A DNA stretch of 41,568 nucleotides from JBEHYA01 sp048498415 (GTDB taxonomy: Bacteria; Pseudomonadota; Alphaproteobacteria; UBA9219; RGZA01): positions 1 to 41,568 of the forward strand of contig JBEHYA010000007.1 of the NCBI GenBank assembly GCA_048498415.1. The letters are read 5' to 3'. The position numbers and the translations under genes are program-made. The notes under the pieces are model-generated. The model was not told the origin of the DNA. It searched no databases and was given only the letters and a program-made list of their open reading frames with translations. Positions 6,593 through 14,254 of the stretch are shown here, piece after piece (the first letter of the stretch is position 1; the number at the start of each line of letters is the position of its first letter).

Positions 6593-9202
6593 TTACTCGC
6601 CCTTGAGCAGCGTGGCGGGGTCGGAGACGCTGTCGGAGGCGGCAAGGCGCACGCGGATATCGAACATGCGTTTGACGAGATTGCGGAGACCCTCATCATC
6701 GCCGGATTTTTCGGCCATGCTGCCGGCTTCCAGCATCGATTCAAATTCGGCGGCGTCGGGGAAGAGATAGGATTCCGATTTCAGGCGGGCAAACCACATC
6801 TGCACGAAGGGGCGGTCGCGCCACGCAAGCTCGAAGAAATGATCGGTTAAATCTTCCACCTTGCGTTCGGCATGGGTGAGCGCGCTTGCTGCTTCCGGTT
6901 TCATCTCGCCATCATGTTCATCGAGGGTGTGCTGGATATCGGCGACGGTCTGGTCGAACTGCTCCAGCTCGTCGCCATTGGCGTGGGAACGCGCGATGCG
7001 GTTGAACAGGGCTTTAAGGCGGCCAAGGCGGCGCTGCAACAGCGCGCTTAAGTAACGGCGGCCCTGACGGGCGATGTCCTGGCGCAAGAAGCGGGCTTCT
7101 TCACTGACCTGACGGATCACTTCGGGATCGGCGCCGGCGCTTGCCACGATATCGCGCTGATCCATGATGCGGTCGTTGAGGAGTTGAATATCGGGGCCGG
7201 CCGCCGGGCCGATGGCGGCGGCCAGATCGCCCCAGTCGTTTTCGGCTTGCGCGAGCATGGCTTTGCAGAAGGGAAGGCCGTGTTCAAAATCGTAAGCGAC
7301 GGCGCCGGCCTGCGGGGAATAGAAGCGGGGGGTCACAAGCTCGATGCCGTCCGCGCCGCCTTCTTCGTTTTCGTGGGCGGGGAGGAGCACGGTTGCGCGC
7401 AGAATGCCGCTTTCATCCATGTTCCAGTTAAACGTAATGGGCTCGCCCTTGCGGATGACGTATGTGGCGGGCAAATCGGTGCCGGTGATATAGAACACAC
7501 CGATGCACAAATTAAGCTCGACCTTTTCCGGGTATTCGAGCTGGAACAGTTCGAGGGCGAGCGAGTTATCGCTGCCGGCATGCAGATCGCGCGCGGCGCG
7601 GAACACGGCTTTGCCTTCGGTGGGCAGCGTGGTGCCTTTTTCGACCAGCGGTTCCAGAACGTTATCGCCGCCCCCCGGACTACTCTTGCGATCAAGCAGT
7701 TTCACGGCCACGGTCTGCGCGGCGGGAATTTGCGCGGCGGAAGCGGCGGTGCGCGTCACGATCACATCGCGCGTGCCATGCGGCAACGGATCGCGCTGTT
7801 CATCGAACACGGCAACGCTGAAACGATTTTCACCCACATTGGGCAGCGGCAGGCTTAAATTGAGGCCATCTTCCAGCTTGTATAAGGGCGATTGCCATTC
7901 TTCTTCGGTGTTCACCACGCGCAGCCAGCGCGCCTTGGCGGGCTTGGCGCGCAGCACCACGCGGATCTGCGCTTTATCGGAGCTGGTGCGGGCGGAGTAG
8001 TCAAACGCCAGATCAAGGCCGGTTTGTTTTTTATCGACCTCAACGCGTTCTTCTTTTTTCTTGCGCGTCGCAGCCTTGGGCGCGCCGGCTTGCGTGTTCC
8101 ATTCCAGCCCTTCGGCGTGGTAGGCGGCGCCAAGCGCAACAGCGGTGAGCGGATCGATGCGTAAATCCACCGGCACATCCAGCGTTTCGCTGATCATCTC
8201 GCGGATCAGCGGAATGCGGCTGGGGCCGCCCACAAAAACAATGCTGTTCAAATCTTCAATCGCGATATCGGCATCGGCCAGCATGGTGCGGATGAGGCTG
8301 ATGGTGTTATCCACGGGCTCGCGGATGAGTTTTTCAAAATCCGAACGGGTGATGGTGGCATCGAGATAAATATCGCGGCCGGCGCGATCCTGCAGGCGCA
8401 CTTCGTCTTCGGAGGCGATGACCTGCGTTTCTTCGACCTGGGAGAGGTCAATCTTGGCGCGTTCGGCAGCGAGTTGCGCGATGCGCATCAGGCGCTTGAA
8501 ATCTTTGGAACGGCTGAAATCGTCGGGGAGATCGAAGGTTTTGGCGATCCATGGGCGCACGATGTCGTTGACAATCAGGCGGTCGAAATCGCGGCCGCCC
8601 AGCATGTTGATGCCCTGATGCGATTTGATGCTGACTTCGCCATCTTTGGCGAAAGCGAGTGCCAGATCGAAGGTACCGCCGCCGAGGTCATAAATCAGGA
8701 AATAGCCATCACGCGGCGTGCCGGCCATGGCGGCCAATGCCGCGGCGATGGGTTCCTGCAACAGGGCCACGTTTTGTAAGCCGGCGAGTTCGGCGGCGCG
8801 TAACGTTGCTTCCGACTGCATCTGGTTGAAGGCGGCGGGGATGGTGATCACCGTGCCATCGATCTTGATATCGTCGCCAAGTTCCGTGGTGACCTGCGCG
8901 ATCAGCTGTTTGATGATCTCGGACGAGGCTTCTTCGGGGCTGAGGCTGGGGCCGCCGGGAATTTCGAGTTTGGTGGTGGTGCCCATCAGGCGCTTGAAGC
9001 CCGACAAAACATTTTCCGGCGCGATGAAGGCTTGATCATGGGCGCGCCGGCCGAACAGTTTGTTGCCGCGCTTGTCGATGTAGATCTGGCTGGGCAGCGT
9101 GTCGCCACCATCGGCGGGACGGAAGATGCGCATCTTGCCATCCGCCAAACCTGCGATGACGGAATTGGATGTGCCAAGATCGATGCCGAGATTAAGGGAC
9201 AC
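6593..9202 (-). CDS. Large divergent Hsp70-family protein
   Basis: 869 residues, against about 640 for DnaK. The ATPase domain (about 1-365) is well kept: GIDLGTSNSVIAGL (phosphate 1), VITIPAAFNQMQSEATLRAA, IYDLGGGTFDLALAF (phosphate 2) and IVFVGGPSRIPLI (adenosine motif). A Lys/Glu-rich linker (KAATRKKKEERVE) follows. Next comes an extra region of about 110 residues with predicted beta character, and only then a substrate-binding-like part (LVEKGTTLPTEGKAVF and ITFNWNMDESGILRATV). The C-terminal ~250 residues are helical and charged. It is therefore a specialised Hsp70 rather than DnaK itself; no dnaJ or grpE is nearby. Clients unknown. ATPase activity and chaperone-like use are inferred from the family. 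Confidence 0.88.
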   Translation of the reverse strand: MSLNLGIDLGTSNSVIAGLADGKMRIFRPADGGDTLPSQIYIDKRGNKLFGRRAHDQAFIAPENVLSGFKRLMGTTTKLEIPGGPSLSPEEASSEIIKQLIAQVTTELGDDIKIDGTVITIPAAFNQMQSEATLRAAELAGLQNVALLQEPIAAALAAMAGTPRDGYFLIYDLGGGTFDLALAFAKDGEVSIKSHQGINMLGGRDFDRLIVNDIVRPWIAKTFDLPDDFSRSKDFKRLMRIAQLAAERAKIDLSQVEETQVIASEDEVRLQDRAGRDIYLDATITRSDFEKLIREPVDNTISLIRTMLADADIAIEDLNSIVFVGGPSRIPLIREMISETLDVPVDLRIDPLTAVALGAAYHAEGLEWNTQAGAPKAATRKKKEERVEVDKKQTGLDLAFDYSARTSSDKAQIRVVLRAKPAKARWLRVVNTEEEWQSPLYKLEDGLNLSLPLPNVGENRFSVAVFDEQRDPLPHGTRDVIVTRTAASAAQIPAAQTVAVKLLDRKSSPGGGDNVLEPLVEKGTTLPTEGKAVFRAARDLHAGSDNSLALELFQLEYPEKVELNLCIGVFYITGTDLPATYVIRKGEPITFNWNMDESGILRATVLLPAHENEEGGADGIELVTPRFYSPQAGAVAYDFEHGLPFCKAMLAQAENDWGDLAAAIGPAAGPDIQLLNDRIMDQRDIVASAGADPEVIRQVSEEARFLRQDIARQGRRYLSALLQRRLGRLKALFNRIARSHANGDELEQFDQTVADIQHTLDEHDGEMKPEAASALTHAERKVEDLTDHFFELAWRDRPFVQMWFARLKSESYLFPDAAEFESMLEAGSMAEKSGDDEGLRNLVKRMFDIRVRLAASDSVSDPATLLKGE

Positions 9203-9570
9203 GTGCGGGACCTGAAATTTAGATTAGAAAATCAAATGGTTGGGCCGGTTAGTGTGCCCATGAATGCTTAAAAAAAGCGAAAATAACGTGGTTTGGCGGG
9301 CTTTGAAAGAGGGTTGTTGCCGCTTTTATTAGCGCTTTGGTGAGATTGATTAGCGCGTGGTTAAGAAAACCAGGATTCCCCTCCCCCGTAACTGCTTTTG
9401 GCGGGGGGGGGTAGGGGCGGGATAGGCCTTTCGGCTACCGCATCGGCAATTTGTTTAAAGGGGGGGATTTCCCTCACCTAACCTCTCCCGGAGGGAGAGG
9501 AATAAGTGAAAAAAAGCCCTGCTTTTGCGGAAAAGAAGCAGGGCCGGAAGTTGATGAATTGCCTTAAGGC
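9203..9570. other. Gene-free 368 bp gap with an E-type repeat
   Basis: Upstream of the Hsp70 gene on its minus strand. Bases 9249-9295 are AT-rich and could hold its promoter, but no clear -35/-10 pair stands out. From about 9372 to 9506 lies a degenerate family E palindrome (CCCCTCCCCC at one end, CCTCTCCCGGAGGGAGAGG at the other). The last part is the terminator described at 9509-9544. Confidence 0.6.
9509..9544 (-). terminator. Rho-independent terminator of the gene at 9571-9999
   Basis: On the minus strand a perfect 9 bp stem (GCCCTGCTT / AAGCAGGGC) with an 11-base loop is followed by a run of seven T. Confidence 0.88.
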
Positions 9571-9999
9571 TTAATCGCGTTCGTAATTGCGCGTGGCGTA
9601 GCGGCTGAGGAAATGCACCCAGTGGTTTTCCGGGTTGATGTGCGCATGGGCGCCCGGCAGCGGCATATCGAAGTCATCGAAGCTGCGGCGGGTGTGCGGG
9701 TGCGGATGCGCATATGTGTGCCCGGTGAAAACGGAATCAGGATTTTGTTTTGTGGCGGGCATGCGTTGACCAGGTCGGGGTGGGTGCGGGATAGCAAGTG
9801 GCATATGACGCTCCTTATAAGGCGGCGTGATGACACGCTGGTGATAATACCGGGGCGCGACATCATCAAGGTTGATAGGGAAGCGTTCCATGCTTTCGGC
9901 CAGCGGCGCGAAGAGCACAGAAACGCTTGGTATCAACTCGCTGTAATCCGCCATCTTAACCGGCGATAGCGGCAACGAGCCTTCGGAACGTGGGATCAT
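9571..9999 (-). CDS. Unknown protein, His/Pro-rich C-terminal half
   Basis: About 142 residues from an ATG at 9999. The frame extends further upstream, but that part overlaps the hsp20 terminator at 10051-10087, and a TATAAT-like box sits at 10013-10018, so the start must lie below it. An ATG at 9954 (MADYSELIPSV) is an alternative. The C-terminal half is rich in His, Pro and Arg (THPHPHT-like patches), suggesting a metal-binding or disordered tail. No family recognised. It lies between two terminators and so is probably a single-gene transcript. Confidence 0.5.
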   Translation of the reverse strand: MIPRSEGSLPLSPVKMADYSELIPSVSVLFAPLAESMERFPINLDDVAPRYYHQRVITPPYKERHMPLAIPHPPRPGQRMPATKQNPDSVFTGHTYAHPHPHTRRSFDDFDMPLPGAHAHINPENHWVHFLSRYATRNYERD

Positions 10000-10012
10000 C
10001 TGTACGGGCGAA

Positions 10013-10018
10013 ATTATA
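10013..10018 (-). promoter_or_regulatory. Candidate -10 box for the gene ending at 9571
   Basis: TATAAT, a perfect consensus -10, lies on the minus strand 13 bases before the proposed ATG at 9999. A -35 is weak (TGTCGA, 16 bases upstream). The short distance to the ATG implies a very short leader, which slightly favours the alternative start at 9954. Confidence 0.4.
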
Positions 10019-10050
10019 AAATGCCCATAGTGAATCGACACGGCATGCTG

Positions 10051-10087
10051 AAAAAAATACCATCCGTGATGCGTGATCACGGATGGT
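10051..10087 (-). terminator. Rho-independent terminator of the Hsp20 gene
   Basis: On the minus strand a perfect 12 bp stem (ACCATCCGTGAT / ATCACGGATGGT) with a 5-base loop, followed by A and a run of seven T, 28 bases after the Hsp20 stop codon. Confidence 0.92.
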
Positions 10088-10114
10088 ACAGGGACGTTGA
10101 TTTAAAAGTTTAGA

Positions 10115-10579
10115 TTAGTGCGACGTTTGGTTATCAAGCGTTTTGGGCGCGGTTCCATTGATCGAAATGGAACGCGGCTTGGCGCTTTCCGGCACGTTGC
10201 GCACGAGGTCGATGTGCAGCAGGCCGTCTTTGAGCGTGGCGTTTTCAATCTGCACATGATCGGCGAGCTGGAAGCGGCGTTCGAAAGAACGCGCGGCGAT
10301 GCCGCGATGGAGGAAATTCTTTTCTTCCTGCTCTTCCGTCTCCTGCTGCTTGCCGGTCACCAGCAACGCATTGCCATGCACCGTCACGTTCAGTTCATTT
10401 TCCGAGAAGCCGGCGACCGCCATGCTGATGCGGTATTCGTCGTCGCTTTTCTTTTCGATGTTGTAGGGGGGATAGCCGCCGCTTGAATCATCCAGCTTCA
10501 TGCTGGCATCGAGCAGGCGGAATAAATTATCGAAGCCCACGCTGGAACGGTAGAACGGGGCGAGATCATAGGTACGCAT
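10115..10579 (-). CDS. Small heat shock protein, Hsp20/IbpA family
   Basis: 154 residues. An ATP-independent holdase that binds unfolding proteins and forms large cytoplasmic oligomers. The N-terminus MRTYDLAPFYRSSVGFDNLF is typical of the IbpA class. The alpha-crystallin domain spans about 38-130, with YPPYNIEKKSDDEYRISMAV, LLVTGKQ, FLHRGIAARSFERRFQL and the LKDGLLHIDL strand. The start was set at 10579 because GGAGG lies 6 bases ahead of it. A sigma-32-like promoter lies just upstream (10641-10668) and a strong terminator downstream, so it is a heat-shock monocistron. Confidence 0.95.
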   Translation of the reverse strand: MRTYDLAPFYRSSVGFDNLFRLLDASMKLDDSSGGYPPYNIEKKSDDEYRISMAVAGFSENELNVTVHGNALLVTGKQQETEEQEEKNFLHRGIAARSFERRFQLADHVQIENATLKDGLLHIDLVRNVPESAKPRSISINGTAPKTLDNQTSH

Positions 10580-10640
10580 AATATCCTCCAATTGAGCGAT
10601 ATAAGTTAAATACCGGCCCACGATGGCACCGGTATGAGTA

Positions 10641-10668
10641 AAATAGGAAAGCCGAAAAAGATTTCAAG
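10641..10668 (-). promoter_or_regulatory. Candidate RpoH (sigma-32) promoter of hsp20
   Basis: On the minus strand CTTGAAA (10668-10662) matches the sigma-32 -35 exactly. After 13 bases comes TCCTATTT (10648-10641), six of eight matches to CCCCATNT. It lies about 60 bases before the Hsp20 ATG. The -35 overlaps the stop codon of the gene at 10664-11110. Confidence 0.6.
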
Positions 10669-11110
10669 CGGGCTGAAAGACGGGTTTTTTAACGCTTGCG
10701 AGGACGCTGGCCAGGGTATGGAAACCGGCTTTATTCGCCTGCTGCCGTGCCGCCTGCACGCCGGCGGGGCCGACGTAAACCGGCACGAGCGCGGCGAGGC
10801 GGTTATAGGAGTACCCCTTGCGGTGGCAGACTTCCAGCTTGGCTTCGGCGGCCATGAGCCGGGCATGCGCGCTTATATCTTCGCCGGGTTTTTCCAGCCC
10901 GGGCGAGCCCTTTAAAACATGGCCGGCAAGGCGCATGGCGCCGCTGACGCTCCGCACCGCGACGTAGTTCGCGGTCGCCACGGCTTCCATCGCCGCATCT
11001 TTGATATCTTCGGGTTGACCGGATTTTTTGGCTTTACCCAGCAGCGTGTGCACGGGCGCCTTGTTGATGCAATCGGCAATCCAGATCAATTCTGGTGAAT
11101 AATCGGCCAT
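10664..11110 (-). CDS. Unknown protein, paralogue of the neighbour at 11189
   Basis: 148 residues from ATG 11110; an ATG at 11119 would add three residues, but the shared N-terminal pattern with the neighbouring paralogue (MADYSPEL here, MHNYSASF there) favours 11110. Mostly helical and soluble, no signal peptide. The C-terminal third shows a shared block: a Tyr-Ser-Tyr/Phe segment, an ALVP or ALIP motif, GP, then an Ala-rich helix with a conserved LASVL/LSRLL end. I know no family for it. The two copies lie directly downstream of rcdA on the same strand. Confidence 0.7.
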   Translation of the reverse strand: MADYSPELIWIADCINKAPVHTLLGKAKKSGQPEDIKDAAMEAVATANYVAVRSVSGAMRLAGHVLKGSPGLEKPGEDISAHARLMAAEAKLEVCHRKGYSYNRLAALVPVYVGPAGVQAARQQANKAGFHTLASVLASVKKPVFQPA

Positions 11111-11188
11111 AGCACGCATGCGTTAAATGAATTAACGAATGCAATGACTATAGCACAAAATGAAAGTGGCTGGAAGGAAAAGCGGAAT

Positions 11189-11599
11189 TTAAGCGGGCTG
11201 AGCTGCGCTTAACAGGCGGCTTAAATTCTTAAGATCAGCGCGCGTGGCTTCAATTTGCACATCGCGGAGTTGCGACGGGCCGAAATGCGATGGAATTAAT
11301 GCGCGCATTTGTTCAAAGGAATAATTGCGGGTGCGGAGTAACGCGATGGTGGCTTCCGCATTCTGCACATCGCTGTGCTGGATAAGCGTGGCGGCGGTTT
11401 TCGCCATGAAGGGAATGGCTTTCAGGCATTCGCCGGCGGCACGAAGGAATTCGGCGCCGCTGGTCTGGCGGGCAAAAGCAACAATCGCCTTGGCATCGCG
11501 GAACGCGTTAGACGGGCTGGCATGCTGCGTTGCCGCTTCATAGCCGGGGCCGGCGATGAATGTGGCGAGCTGCGCGAAGGATGCGGAATAGTTGTGCAT
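11189..11599 (-). CDS. Unknown protein, paralogue of the neighbour at 10664
   Basis: 136 residues from ATG 11599, chosen because the frame further upstream crosses a family A palindrome. AGG lies about nine bases before the ATG. Predicted helical and cytoplasmic. It aligns with the protein at 10664-11110 along most of its length, best in the C-terminal third (RNYSFEQMRALIPSHFGPS compared with KGYSYNRLAALVPVYVGPA). This suggests an old local duplication. No known family; role unknown. Confidence 0.7.
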   Translation of the reverse strand: MHNYSASFAQLATFIAGPGYEAATQHASPSNAFRDAKAIVAFARQTSGAEFLRAAGECLKAIPFMAKTAATLIQHSDVQNAEATIALLRTRNYSFEQMRALIPSHFGPSQLRDVQIEATRADLKNLSRLLSAAQPA

Positions 11600-11612
11600 G
11601 AGAAAAACCTGA

Positions 11613-11690
11613 TACGAACATTCCGGCGTAAGCCGGAATCCAGTTTGGTTGTTGAGAGAAAACTGGGTACCGGCTTTCGCCGGTACGTAC
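11613..11690. repeat. Palindromic element, family A (copy 2)
   Basis: Arms ATTCCGGCGTAAGCCGGAAT and TACCGGCTTTCGCCGGTA joined by CCAGTTT and AAACTGG, with GTACGTAC at one tip and ATACGAAC at the other. It separates rcdA from the gene downstream and could act as an mRNA 3' structure. Confidence 0.85.
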
Positions 11691-11708
11691 AGATTTGGTT
11701 GGTTAGAA

Positions 11709-12191
11709 TTAAGCGCGTTCGTTCGGAACGAGGGCGGTGACGCCCATCGCGGCGAATTCATGCGGGGCCATCGGCATCATGGGCTGGCCGCGCACCTGTT
11801 CGTCGAGACGCTTCACGCGCATGTATAAATTATGCGTGCGTTCCAGCAGATGACGGAGGCCCTGCGGCAGCTCCTTCATATCCGGGCCGCTTTCATCGAG
11901 GCATTCGGGGCCGCCGCCTAACGCAAAGGCGGGCGCCTGAAATTGTTCGCGGGTGATTTCGCCGCTTGAGACCGCTTTCATGGCGAGCAGCCATGTCATG
12001 GCCTGAATGAGGCGCGAACTCACGCGGGTGTGATGGTAGCCCACATGCAGACAATCCGGCAGGTTCATGCCCTTGCGGTCGGACTGTTCGTGGTAGGCGA
12101 TGTAATTGCGCGCTTCCAAGGTCAGCGACACGCCTTCTTCGAAGGTGCGGTCGATCGGACTTTTGAACGGCGTTTTCTTAGCGGTACTCAT
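11709..12191 (-). CDS. rcdA: RcdA-like protein (DUF1465), CtrA-degradation adaptor
   Basis: 160 residues. In Caulobacter RcdA is an adaptor that, together with CpdR and PopA, delivers CtrA and other substrates to the ClpXP protease at the cell pole. The conserved core is visible: SRLIQAMTWLLAMKAVSSGE and LPQGLRHLLERTHNLYMRVK, then RLDEQV, the DUF1465 helical signature. The start at 12191 has GGGGGAG four bases ahead; an ATG at 12203 would place that motif inside the gene. Identification rests on the helical pattern; the protein is divergent at both ends. A CpdR-type receiver is encoded about 12 kb away at 24782. Confidence 0.82.
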   Translation of the reverse strand: MSTAKKTPFKSPIDRTFEEGVSLTLEARNYIAYHEQSDRKGMNLPDCLHVGYHHTRVSSRLIQAMTWLLAMKAVSSGEITREQFQAPAFALGGGPECLDESGPDMKELPQGLRHLLERTHNLYMRVKRLDEQVRGQPMMPMAPHEFAAMGVTALVPNERA

Positions 12192-12622
12192 TGTCTCCCC
12201 CATTGTTTAGCTTACGGGCGACCCATGAATGATTGGTTATTATCGAACGGGGATAACCAGTCATTCATGGGATCGTCCATGAGGCCGCGTTTTTTAGCAA
12301 CGCGACGGGGGTCACTTAAGCCTTGGAATCTTAAAAATCTGTGCAAGGTTTGGTTAGCAAAACATGAATCATAAAATGCAAGGAATCGCCCGCAAGCCCG
12401 CAGTTTTGCTGATGGATTTCACTGGCAACTAAATACGCGGATTCAGCTTTCATTTACGAAAAAGTTGGGCGCGGCTGCATTTTTCCTGAAGGGATGTGGC
12501 CGGCGTTTTTTACGCCTCGTTAAAGCGCGTAAAGAAACACTTTAAAAACGGGCCTTCGCGCTTGTTTTCAAAATCCCTTTGTGGCGCGAATGAATTCTGC
12601 TAATTCAGAAGCCCGCGCGTGT
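12192..12622. other. Gene-free 431 bp between rcdA and tRNA-Gln
   Basis: Holds the 26 bp imperfect inverted repeat at 12216-12278, which lies where the rcdA promoter should be. The rest (12280-12600) has AT-rich stretches that could contain the tRNA promoter, but I see no convincing box, palindrome or short gene. Confidence 0.6.
12216..12278. repeat. Long imperfect inverted repeat upstream of rcdA
   Basis: Left arm 12216-12240 (GACCCATGAATGATTGGTTA core) and right arm 12253-12278 (TAACCAGTCATTCATGGGAT core) pair over about 24 positions with one mismatch and one bulge around a 12-base loop. No T-run follows on either strand, so it is not a usual terminator. It is unlike palindrome families A-E. 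Confidence 0.75.
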
Positions 12623-12697
12623 TGGGGTATAGCCAAGCGGTAAGGCAGCGGATTTTGATTCCGCCATTCCCAGGTTCGATCCCTGGTACCCCAACCA
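12623..12697 (+). tRNA. tRNA-Gln (anticodon TTG)
   Basis: 75 bases with an encoded CCA end. Acceptor stem TGGGGTA pairs with TACCCCA, the anticodon stem GCGGA/TCCGC holds the loop TTTTGAT (anticodon TTG), and the T arm CCCAGG-TTCGATC-CCTGG is perfect. The D arm is AGCC-AAGCGGTAA-GGC(A). Discriminator base A. Confidence 0.97.
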
Positions 12698-12819
12698 CTT
12701 CGTCTTTCTCTCTGCCGCACATCGGCACCCTTCCCGAAAATCCCGCCCTTTCACTTAATTCGAAAATGCGCGGCAGCATGTCGTTGCCTGTCAAGCGGGG
12801 TGGACATATTTCACGCAAA

Positions 12820-13119
12820 TTATTTTTTACAATAAACCTCATAGAGGGACTGGATAACCTTTTTGGCTTGCGGGGAACTGATCTGATAATAGACGGTTTG
12901 CGCAACTTTGCGGGATTTTACCAGATCTTCCGTGCGCATTTTGGCCAGGAATTGCGAGATCTGCGATTGGCTGGCCGCCCCGCTTTCTGCCACGACAATT
13001 TCCCCAACGCTCATTTCGCCCTTATGTAAAAGATTACACAGGATTGAAAGCCGCACCGGGTGCGAGAGCTGTTTGAGAAGACCCAACGCGCGCCCAAGGT
13101 TTTTCTGTTTTTTGTCCAT
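12820..13119 (-). CDS. ArsR-family repressor of the SqrR/BigR/YgaV persulfide-sensor type
   Basis: 99 residues, one winged-helix domain. The recognition region is SQSQISQFLAKMRTEDLV. There are just two cysteines, Cys28 (LSILCNLL) and Cys97 (YEVYCKK at the C-terminus). Their places match the dithiol pair of SqrR, BigR and E. coli YgaV, where sulfane sulfur bridges the two cysteines and releases DNA. There is no CXC metal-site motif of classical ArsR/SmtB. It is divergent from a rhodanese-DUF2892 gene, the same pairing as ygaV-ygaP. So it most likely represses the plus-strand operon, and itself, from the 92 bp shared region. Sensor type is inferred from cysteine placement and context. Confidence 0.88.
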   Translation of the reverse strand: MDKKQKNLGRALGLLKQLSHPVRLSILCNLLHKGEMSVGEIVVAESGAASQSQISQFLAKMRTEDLVKSRKVAQTVYYQISSPQAKKVIQSLYEVYCKK

Positions 13120-13136
13120 GATTTATCTTTATGTGT

Positions 13137-13177
13137 GTTGACGGCTTGACTTTTATATTATAATAATGTAATTTACA
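13137..13177. promoter_or_regulatory. Shared promoter/operator of repressor and rhodanese operon
   Basis: The 92 bp between divergent genes is strikingly AT-rich. Reading rightward, TTGACG (about 13139-13144) or TTGACT (13147-13152) precede TATAAT/TAATAAT-like boxes near 13158-13166. The palindrome TGTAATTTACA at 13167-13177 overlaps the expected transcription start and is a good operator candidate for the ArsR-family repressor. Confidence 0.55.
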
Positions 13178-13211
13178 AAATGATAACATTTAAAGTGAAG
13201 CAAGGCAATAC

Positions 13212-13787
13212 ATGGCGCATTATTCCGTTTTTCCGGCTAAAAACCTGTCCAGCCTAGCGGACCATGGCGGCATTATCCTGGATGTCCGGACGGCCATGGA
13301 GCATGCCGAAAAGCGGCTTGTGCAGGCGCATATCCATGTGCCGCTTGATGAACTGAAACCGGCCGCGTTTATGCAGACGCATAATCTTGATAAGGACGCT
13401 TCTATTTATATCCTGTGCCGCAGCGGCGCGCGCGCGGCGCAGGCGGCGGAAAAATTTTATAGGGAAGGATATCACAACATCTATGTCATCGCGGGCGGCG
13501 CCATTGCCTGTGAAGATTGCGGGGTACCGGTTGAAGGGCATGCCGTTACCGGCGCAGGTGAACGGCCCGCGTTGAGAAGCCCGATTTCACTGGAACGGCA
13601 GGTGCGAATTGCCGCGGGATTATTTGCGGCGACGGGTGCGTTACTGGCCCTGCTGATGGATCCGCTTTTTGCCGTTATTCCGCTTTTTATCGGCGGCGGC
13701 CTGATTTTTGCGGGCGTGACGGATCGCTGCGGCATGGCGCTCCTTCTCACCAAGGCGCCGTGGAACAAAGTAGTTTCCTCTCACTAA
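13212..13787 (+). CDS. Membrane rhodanese (YgaP-like) with DUF2892 tail
   Basis: 191 residues. Residues 1-105 are a rhodanese domain with the active-site loop CRSGAR (Cys69) preceded by YIL; it would carry a persulfide and transfer sulfane sulfur. Residues ~120-175 contain two membrane helices (IAAGLFAATGALLALL and FAVIPLFIGGGLIFAGV) of the DUF2892 type, ending in a Cys-containing loop. This is the architecture of E. coli YgaP, a thiosulfate sulfurtransferase of the inner membrane. AAGG lies about seven bases before the ATG. First gene of an operon with the AhpD-like protein 24 bases downstream, under the divergent ArsR-family repressor. Confidence 0.93.
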   Translation: MAHYSVFPAKNLSSLADHGGIILDVRTAMEHAEKRLVQAHIHVPLDELKPAAFMQTHNLDKDASIYILCRSGARAAQAAEKFYREGYHNIYVIAGGAIACEDCGVPVEGHAVTGAGERPALRSPISLERQVRIAAGLFAATGALLALLMDPLFAVIPLFIGGGLIFAGVTDRCGMALLLTKAPWNKVVSSH

Positions 13788-13811
13788 CTGCTTCAACGAA
13801 AGGACGACATC

Positions 13812-14162
13812 ATGAGCAAGGACTATAAGGATATCATTGGCGATATCGGCGCCTACAGCAAGGAACTGCATAAACTTATTCCTGAAACCATGGCGGGTTT
13901 TTCTGCTATGGCCAAGGCTGCGACACAGCCCAAAGTTATTGACGAAAAAACCAAGGAGATGATCGCATTGGCGCTTGGCGTTGCGGCGCATTGCGATGGC
14001 TGCCTTGGTTATCATAGTAAGGCGCTGGCCCGGCTTGGCGCGCGCCGCGAAGAAGTGGCGGAAGTACTTGGCATGGCTGTTTATATGGGCGGCGGGCCTT
14101 CGCTTATGTATGCGGCTGACGCGCTGCGCGCCTTTGACCAATTTGCGCCGCCGCAAAGCTGA
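13812..14162 (+). CDS. Carboxymuconolactone decarboxylase / AhpD-like protein
   Basis: 116 residues, one CMD domain. The AhpD-type redox motif is present as E49-x11-C61-x2-C64-x3-H68 (HCDGCLGYH), so a thiol peroxidase or disulfide-reductase role is more likely than a decarboxylase. AAAGGA lies about eight bases before the ATG. It follows the rhodanese gene by 24 bases and is followed by a strong terminator, so the pair is one transcript, fitting a response to reactive sulfur or peroxide. Confidence 0.92.
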   Translation: MSKDYKDIIGDIGAYSKELHKLIPETMAGFSAMAKAATQPKVIDEKTKEMIALALGVAAHCDGCLGYHSKALARLGARREEVAEVLGMAVYMGGGPSLMYAADALRAFDQFAPPQS

Positions 14163-14202
14163 TTGCATTCCCATACGCCCTCGATCTCCCAACAAAGCGG
14201 CA

Positions 14203-14236
14203 TAAAAAAGGGCCGGAAATTTCCCGGCCCTTTTTA
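14203..14236. terminator. Bidirectional Rho-independent terminator
   Basis: Stem GGGCCGG / CCGGCCC around a short AT-rich loop, with A-run before and T-run after, so it works on both strands. It ends the rhodanese operon from the left and the membrane-protein gene at 14255 from the right. Confidence 0.92.
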
Positions 14237-14254
14237 TTCGTGAGGGTCTATCCG

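Noticed and set aside
11600..11761. N-terminal extension of the 11189 protein
   Set aside because: Crosses a family A palindrome and overlaps the rcdA 3' end.
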